Source: CAZAMP01 sp964486455 (GTDB lineage Bacteria; Eisenbacteria; RBG-16-71-46; CAZAMP01). Taken from it: a stretch of 64,000 nt of DNA. Below, piece after piece: positions 61,881 to 64,000 of the stretch. Position numbers and translations under genes: made by a program. The stretch covers positions 1-64,000 of the forward strand of contig CAZAMP010000025.1 in NCBI GenBank assembly GCA_964486455.1. Reading direction: 5' to 3'. The notes under the pieces were generated by a model. It worked only from the letters and a program-made list of their open reading frames with translations. It made no database searches and had not been told where the DNA came from. Each line of letters begins with the position of its first letter. Position 1 is the stretch's first letter.

Positions 61881-61996
61881 ACCTACCCAACTTCTTAAAA
61901 GGCAGATACTTAAGAGATGCCCTGTCCGGCGAATGGAAACGCCGTCAGAGTGACCGACGGGTATCTTCAGACAGGCGAGCCCCGCGTGGCAAGCGG

Positions 61997-63374
61997 TTAG
62001 TCGAATCGCGCCTTGATGGCGCTCCAGCTCGTCTCAATGACCAGCGTCGTCCCGCAGCTCACGCCGTGGTTGCCGATCACGCCGCACTCGCCGGCTGTGA
62101 CGCAGGGGGAATCGCTCTGGAGCGACCAGTTCTCGTCGTCGTCCGGGGTGGAGGAGCAAAACTCGGGATCGGCGTTGATGTTACCGTCGACTCCCTCCTG
62201 CCCCGCGACGCAGTCGACGTAGTCGCCGCCGGCGTTCCCGAACACGTCACAGCATGAAAGCGTGGCCGAGCTGAGCTCGTTGCAGACGATGGCCTCGCCG
62301 GCCGTGCTGAACGCGATGATGACATCCTCGACCGAAAGCTCGGAACTGCTGTTGGCCATGATCGCCGCCCCGGCGCCGTCGGTTGAGTTGCCCGTGAAGA
62401 CGCACGAGTAGACATCGAAGTATGACGCGTTGCTTAGAAGTGCGCCTCCCCCATCTGTGGCACTGTTCCGCGAGAACGTCAATCCCATGAGGTCCCTGTT
62501 CGAGCGCTCCAGGGCAATCGCGCCGCCCCAGGCCGCGGAGTTCGCGATGAAATCGCTGTTGTCGATGGCCGCCCCGCTCGATTCGAACGCGTAGATGGCA
62601 CCACCGAGGACAGTGGCACTGTTTTCCCTGAAGGTGCTGTTACCCCCATCGAAGTACGAGTCGTAGACGTCGATCGCGCCACCGCTTCCTCCCGCCGTAT
62701 TCGTGATGAAATCCGTGCTCTCGAAGCTGAGATGCGAATCGGCCGCGGAGATGGCTCCCCCCCCCTCCCCCGGCTACGTTCCCTTCGAAGCGACTGGCAC
62801 CGACATCGGAGGTTGCCAGGCCCGACAGGGCCAGCGCGCCGCCGTCCCCGGCGGTCTCATTGTCCGAGAACGTGCAGAAGCTCAAGCCCACCGAAGAGTA
62901 CTGCTTGCACAGGATCGCCCCGCCGTCCTGAACGCCGTAATTGTCCGAGAAGACGCAGGTCCCGAAGCTCGCCTGGGAGTCGTTTTCCAGGAGGACGGCG
63001 CCCCCAAGATCCGCATAGCCGTTCTGGATCGTGATCCGATAGACCCACGAGCCATTCACTCCACCCGCATCGAAAACGAATGCGCGATAGTGTGCCTTCG
63101 CAGTCCCTTCGCAGTCGATCGTACAGAGCGCCGGATCACCATTCAGTGATTCGATCTTGATCGGAAACGCGGGCATGTCGATATCCCGATTGCCGTCGCC
63201 TCGAAACGTCCCATCGCTGAGCTGAATGACGTCGTCCTCCACCGCCGCGTTGACGGCCGCCTGAATGGTGGGGAAATCGCCCGTGCCGTCCGGATCGACG
63301 AGATAGGTTGCCGATTGGACAATTGAAAGCTGGAGAACACACAGTGCTACTAGAAAAAGCGGAGTGGAGCGCAT
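61997..63374 (-). pseudogene. Secreted beta-helix protein gene interrupted at a G9 tract
   Basis: From the ATG at 63374 (AAGGAGG upstream) a signal peptide (LFLVALCVLQLSIVQS) and a beta-helix domain (DGTGDFPTIQAAVNAAVEDD) are read until residue about 205, where a run of nine G (62757-62765) shifts the frame. Removing one G restores an open frame with the same repeat style (GGAISAADSHLSFES, GGAIYAFESSG, GGALLSNASYF) to the stop at 61997. The joined protein would be about 458 aa. The last part closely matches the beta-helix protein at 10428 (FGNxGGDxV, GQxGVDGNIxADPxFC). The slip may be a mutation, a switch or a read error. Confidence 0.75.
62757..62765 (-). repeat. Nine-G homopolymer inside a coding sequence
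   Basis: Nine C on the plus strand (nine G in the gene), followed by T and five more C. It lies exactly where the reading frame of the beta-helix gene breaks. Confidence 0.85.
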
Positions 63375-63571
63375 GATTCGGCCTCCTTCAAGACACGACA
63401 TCACCGACGCTGGCACGCCAGTCGAGGACGTCTAATGTAGCAGACACGGCTTCCGCTCGGAAGTGGGCCTTTACCGACGCCGCGTCAGCGCACATCATCA
63501 TCTCAGAGCAAATCATTGTCATGTTCTCGGAGGATCTGGAAATCGATCGACTGAAGGAACGGGGTGACGTG

Positions 63572-64000
63572 ATGAAGCGGTCGCAGAGGGGATGCTACTT
63601 GACGTGTGCACTCGTGTTCACGCTGGTCCTCGTCATGACAGGCTGCGCCCGCCCACCGAGCGACACCGACCTCGATACCCGCCCCCTCTCACCGAGCTGC
63701 CGCGAACTCCTGCGCGCGCAGGGCGAATCGATGCGCATGGCGGATTCACTCCTCGCCGCCCGCGCGGCGCTAAAGGCGTCCTCGCGTTACGAGTCGCTCC
63801 TCGAGGTCTACTACGACTGCGCCCTGCTCCACACGCGCCACGGCGACGCGCTCCTCGCGGCCGACCGCAGGGAGGCTGCGCGCGCCGCCTACACGCGCGC
63901 CCTCGAGCTTGACGCCTGCGCGATCGACGCCTGGCTCGGAAGCGCTCGGCTCCGTCGGCCGCTGGTCGGCGGCATCACGCCCCCACTCTTGGGCGTGGAG
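63572..64000 (+). CDS. Lipoprotein with TPR-like repeats, N-terminal part (runs off the window)
   Basis: The frame from the ATG at 63572 stays open to the window end (143 codons, no stop). Lipobox VMTGC at residue 25 follows a hydrophobic stretch (TCALVFTLVLVMTGC). A Pro/Asp-rich linker leads into alanine-rich helices with TPR character (EAARAAYTRALELDACAIDAWLGSARL). An in-frame ATG at 63521 would give an unusually long n-region and is less likely. Probably a periplasmic or surface scaffold lipoprotein. Confidence 0.7.
   Translation, partial: MKRSQRGCYLTCALVFTLVLVMTGCARPPSDTDLDTRPLSPSCRELLRAQGESMRMADSLLAARAALKASSRYESLLEVYYDCALLHTRHGDALLAADRREAARAAYTRALELDACAIDAWLGSARLRRPLVGGITPPLLGVE

Overview
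The window comes from a GC-rich Gram-negative bacterium. Outer-membrane beta-barrels, lipobox lipoproteins, secreted beta-helix and BNR-repeat proteins with FlgD/type-A-sorting-like C-termini, and a family of Cys-rich secreted proteins together resemble FCB-group candidate phyla, in particular Candidatus Eisenbacteria. That placement is inference from gene style; there is no rRNA in the window.

1-10183 (+) is a tightly packed respiratory operon: a porin-like barrel (partial), a c-type cytochrome fused to a transglutaminase fold lacking its cysteine, a GltD-like FAD/Fe-S NAD(P)H oxidoreductase, a Rieske protein, a split b6/subunit-IV cytochrome b, a six-haem coiled-coil cytochrome, a seven-haem lipoprotein cytochrome, and a Tat-exported Mo-bisPGD enzyme with unusual cofactor ligands. 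Together they look like a quinone-linked electron conduit to the periplasm. 10428-14640 holds two secreted surface proteins facing each other. 14641-17087 is a disturbed zone with an IS110-family element that has a plausible bridge-RNA region.

17348-22704 (+) carries a PPi-type phosphofructokinase, FabI, a domain-permuted NDP-forming acyl-CoA synthetase and chorismate mutase/prephenate dehydrogenase. 24194-30123 (-) is an operon of lipid kinase, histidine kinase, sigma-54 response regulator, periplasmic coiled coil and outer-membrane barrel. 30237-32880 (+) is aldo/keto reductase, lipB, lipA. 32885-40238 (-) has an aminotransferase, MscS channel, M48 protease, DUF2723 membrane protein and a D,D-carboxypeptidase. 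40318-42592 (+) begins with a SelW-like selenoprotein read through an in-frame TGA, which ordinary ORF calling misses, followed by ApaG, a lipoprotein, a Nudix protein and a P-loop kinase.

42753-50023 (-) is a complete F1Fo ATP synthase operon (atpZ, I, B, E, F, H, A, G, D, C) with a good sigma-70 promoter. 50109-64000 is accessory: a DUF971 protein, a frameshifted lipoprotein, a degenerate receiver/GAF/HD-GYP protein, secreted proteins, a HAMP protein, an unknown gene behind a near-perfect sigma-54 promoter, an isocitrate/isopropylmalate dehydrogenase, a Ser/Thr kinase with four zinc ribbons, a beta-helix gene broken at a nine-G tract, and a lipoprotein that runs off the end. No tRNA, rRNA or CRISPR array was seen.
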